Source: an uncultured Bacteroides sp. (GTDB lineage: Bacteria; Bacteroidota; Bacteroidia; Bacteroidales; Bacteroidaceae). Taken from it: a DNA stretch of 64,000 nucleotides. Under the pieces are notes generated by a model. That model was not told the DNA's origin. It searched no databases and saw nothing but the letters and a program-made list of their open reading frames with translations. The translations under genes and the position numbers were made by a program. Where the stretch lies: assembly GCA_949285075.1 (NCBI GenBank), contig CASDXF010000001.1, positions 1 through 64,000 of the forward strand. Reading direction: 5' to 3'. Positions 61,877-64,000 of the stretch are shown here, piece after piece (the stretch's first letter is position 1; each line of letters opens with the position of its first letter).

Positions 61877-63100
61877 TTACAGTAACTTCCGGCTCAGATA
61901 TCGCACCGGATACCACACGGAGAGGAATCCTACCGCCAATACCGTGAAAAACACTACCACAATGTCCAGCGCGTGGACGCTGACCGGATAGGCGTCTACA
62001 AGGAAGGTGCCGCTGCTCCCAAGCGCTATCAGCCCGAACTTCTGTTGAGCGAAGCAAAGCGCCAAGCCCAAGACGATGCCGATAAGCGCGCCGAAAAGGG
62101 AGATGAGCCGCCCCTCGAACAGAAAGACGCGAGCTATCAGCCTGTCGTCCGCCCCGAGATTGCGCAGCGTCACCACATCCTCCTTTTTGTCCAGAATCAG
62201 CATAGAAAGCGAACCGATGACGTTGAAGCAGGCTATCATCAGGATAAAGGTGAGGAAGAGGTAGGATATCAGCTTCTCTATCTCCATGATGCGGAACACG
62301 TCGGCCTGCTGCTGATAGCGGTCCTGCACCACGAAGCCGTCGCCCAGCATCCGTTCTATCCTGTCCTGCACGGAAGAAAGCGACGCGCCGGGCCTCAGCT
62401 TCAGCTCCACCGCGGAAACCTCGGTGGTATAGTCCAACATCCGCCGGAGAAAGTCTAAGGAGGTCAGGATATAGCTCGTATCGTATTCGGGCTGATTGAC
62501 GGCGAACACTACGCCCGGGGAGTACAGATAGCCTCTGTTGAACGAGGCCCCGGGATTCGCCATGTTCACCCGGGCGTTGCGCTTGGGAAGGTAGACCTGC
62601 AAGGGGTCTACAAACTGAATCCCCGTGCCCAACGTAGAGACCAGTTCAATTCCTATCACCCCGTAGGTCACGATAGAGTCACGCAACAGGAACTCGCCGT
62701 TACCGTAAAGAATGCTGTCGATGGATGTCAGTTGCTCGAAGTTATCCTCCACGCCCTTCAGCACGACCATCGCCTGCCGGTCCTTATACTGCACCATAGC
62801 GTTCTCTTCCAACGTCCGCGTCACGACCTCCACCTCGGGCAAGGCGCAGACGGCACGCACCCGCTCATCCTCTCCGTCGAACACCTTCCCCTCACGGACG
62901 GTAATCTTCAGTTCCGGGTCAAAAGCGGTAAAGAAACCCGCCACCATATCCTGAAAGCCGTTGAATACGGAGAGGGTGCACACCAACGCGAGTGTGGCGA
63001 GCGCCACGCCACATACGGATATGCCGGAAATAATGTTAATGGCATGGTGCTTCTTCTTGGAAAAGAGGTAGCGCCGGGCTATGTAGAACGGAAGGTTCAC
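61877..63100 (-). CDS. LolC/E-family ABC transporter permease (FtsX fold)
   Basis: A 407-residue inner-membrane protein with one N-terminal helix (about 20-45), a large periplasmic domain (about 50-260) and three C-terminal helices (about 272-400), the LolC/LolE layout. Motifs include FYIARRYLFSKKKHHAINII (5-24), GVALATLALVCTLSVFNGFQ and LRNLGADDRLIARVFLFEG. It probably releases lipoproteins toward the outer membrane with an unlinked LolD ATPase; LolC and LolE cannot be told apart here. The start is GTG 63100, overlapping the rbfA stop by four bases (GTGA). Confidence 0.9.
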   Translation of the reverse strand: MNLPFYIARRYLFSKKKHHAINIISGISVCGVALATLALVCTLSVFNGFQDMVAGFFTAFDPELKITVREGKVFDGEDERVRAVCALPEVEVVTRTLEENAMVQYKDRQAMVVLKGVEDNFEQLTSIDSILYGNGEFLLRDSIVTYGVIGIELVSTLGTGIQFVDPLQVYLPKRNARVNMANPGASFNRGYLYSPGVVFAVNQPEYDTSYILTSLDFLRRMLDYTTEVSAVELKLRPGASLSSVQDRIERMLGDGFVVQDRYQQQADVFRIMEIEKLISYLFLTFILMIACFNVIGSLSMLILDKKEDVVTLRNLGADDRLIARVFLFEGRLISLFGALIGIVLGLALCFAQQKFGLIALGSSGTFLVDAYPVSVHALDIVVVFFTVLAVGFLSVWYPVRYLSRKLL

Positions 63101-63429
63101 TTCAGCAGGGAGTCTATCTTTTCTATATAGTCCAATGAGTCATCCACGAAGAACTTCAGTTCTGGAATGATGCGCAACTGATGGCGCACCCGAGTCCCCA
63201 GTTCATAGCGGACGGTTTTCATGTTGGCGTTGACGTTCTTCACCATCTCCTCCGCCTTATCCGAAGGGAATACGCTGAGATAGACACGGGCCACGCTCAT
63301 GTCCGGGCTGATACGTACGGCGCTTACCGACACCAACGTGCCCCGCATGGCTTTCGTCTGCAATAGAAACATCTCGCTCAACTCTTTCTGCAATAAGCGG
63401 GCTATCTTATTCTGTCTGGTCGTTTCCAT
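63097..63429 (-). CDS. rbfA: Ribosome-binding factor A
   Basis: A 110-residue KH-fold protein that assists 30S subunit maturation and cold adaptation. It shows the family N-terminus R-x-x-K-I-A-R-L-L-Q-K-E-L-S, the conserved VSVSAVRISPDMSVARVYLS block (33-52) and LRIIPELKFFVDDSLDYIEK near the C-terminus. It overlaps the LolC/E gene by four bases and follows the O-methyltransferase by 49 bp, so the three form an operon. Normal length. Confidence 0.95.
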   Translation of the reverse strand: METTRQNKIARLLQKELSEMFLLQTKAMRGTLVSVSAVRISPDMSVARVYLSVFPSDKAEEMVKNVNANMKTVRYELGTRVRHQLRIIPELKFFVDDSLDYIEKIDSLLK

Positions 63430-63478
63430 ATTACAATATTATATATTTATAATGTGTAAGTTGTATGTTCCTTTAAAT

Positions 63479-64000
63479 TCATTTTTCGGCGGAAGAAGCC
63501 GCATTCCCGCCTACGCCGGGAGCCAGTTCCCCGCTCCGCCTTTTCCGCATGATGGTCAGCCCGTCGCGGAGTGGAAGTATCACCTTCTCCACTCTGGGGT
63601 CACGCGCCACCGTGTCGTTGAAAGCCATGATGCCGATGGTCTGAGCGTCCGACGGGCGGGGAGCCTCAAGCACGTGCCCGTCCCACAGCGTATTGTCGGC
63701 GATGATATACCCACCTTCCGATAAGTGTTCGAGCGTCATCTCGTAATAGTCGACGTACCTGCGCTTGTCTCCGTCGATAAAAGCCAAGTCGAACGTAAGT
63801 CCCAGTCGCGGTACAAGTTCCAACGCGTCGCCGATGTAGAAGTGTATCTTGTCGGCGAACGGCGAACGCTCCAGCCACGGACGGGTGAAGTCCTCCTGCT
63901 CATCGTTGATTTCAAAGGTGTGCAGCTCTCCCCCTTCGGGCAGCCCCTCGGCGATGCAGAGAGCGGAATAGCCGCTGTACGTGCCTATCTCAAGCACCCG
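63479..64000 (-). CDS. O-methyltransferase, class I SAM-dependent (5' end outside window)
   Basis: The last 173 or so codons of an O-methyltransferase related to catechol/caffeoyl-CoA types. The SAM-binding motif VLEIGTYSGYSALCIAEGLP, the acidic FEINDEQ loop and the metal-binding FIDGDKRRYVDYYE and IIADNTLWDGHV segments are present. The reading frame stays open through the window edge and the family normally has about 40 more residues before the SAM motif, so the start is beyond 64000. An internal GTG near the edge is not a likely start. Substrate unknown. Confidence 0.9.
   Translation of the reverse strand, partial: RVLEIGTYSGYSALCIAEGLPEGGELHTFEINDEQEDFTRPWLERSPFADKIHFYIGDALELVPRLGLTFDLAFIDGDKRRYVDYYEMTLEHLSEGGYIIADNTLWDGHVLEAPRPSDAQTIGIMAFNDTVARDPRVEKVILPLRDGLTIMRKRRSGELAPGVGGNAASSAEK

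Overview
The window looks like chromosome of a Bacteroidales bacterium, probably gut- or host-associated. The evidence is two SusC/SusD pairs with a hybrid two-component sensor, BACON-domain lipoproteins, ATP-type PEP carboxykinase, KorAB, and repeated use of the Bacteroidota promoter pattern TTTG / TAnnTTTG with no clear Shine-Dalgarno sites. Genus cannot be decided by eye. I see no rRNA, insertion sequence, prophage or CRISPR array; one tRNA-Arg(CCU) is present.

Layout. 1-12.9 kb: a small LuxR-type regulator, a GH95 fucosidase-type enzyme, pckA, a DUF4890-like periplasmic protein, a GH127/GH146-type arabinofuranosidase and topA. 12.9-34.5 kb: a polysaccharide utilization locus. On the minus strand it runs susC-susD-susC-susD, two BACON lipoproteins, a GH16-GH18 fusion enzyme, then separate GH16 and GH18 genes; the plus-strand hybrid sensor faces the operon from its 3' end. 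The laminarinase-type GH16 and chitinase-type GH18 suggest a substrate holding both beta-1,3-glucan and chitin, such as fungal cell wall. 35.4-40.8 kb: a Nudix-TPR-outer-membrane-barrel operon. 40.9-42.7 kb: ComF-type phosphoribosyltransferase and a Gfo/Idh oxidoreductase. 42.7-45.1 kb: a type II restriction-modification system (TSPPY methyltransferase, XRE regulator, MvaI/BcnI-type nuclease) with a palindromic divergent promoter. 45.1-49 kb: AraC regulator, Tat-exported aldo/keto reductase and a lipoprotein hydrolase. 49-55.4 kb: RNase R, CDF transporter, an SDR epimerase plus PAP2 pair, and a tRNA dihydrouridine synthase. 55.7-58.8 kb: tRNA-Arg and korAB. 59.5-64 kb: three unknown lipoproteins, then an operon of O-methyltransferase (cut by the window end), rbfA and a LolC/E-type permease.

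The most unusual signal is in the intergenic DNA. Nine short arrays with an exact 22-bp period (4-bp G/C-rich linker plus 18-bp imperfect palindrome) sit only between genes. Seven share a CTCGCGAG core, one a GCTAAC-n4-GTTAGC core and one a GAAACTwTAGTTTC core. Several are embedded in a larger composite repeat of about 310 bp. A separate 72-bp hairpin element also occurs three times. These look like an intergenic repeat system whose function I cannot tell.
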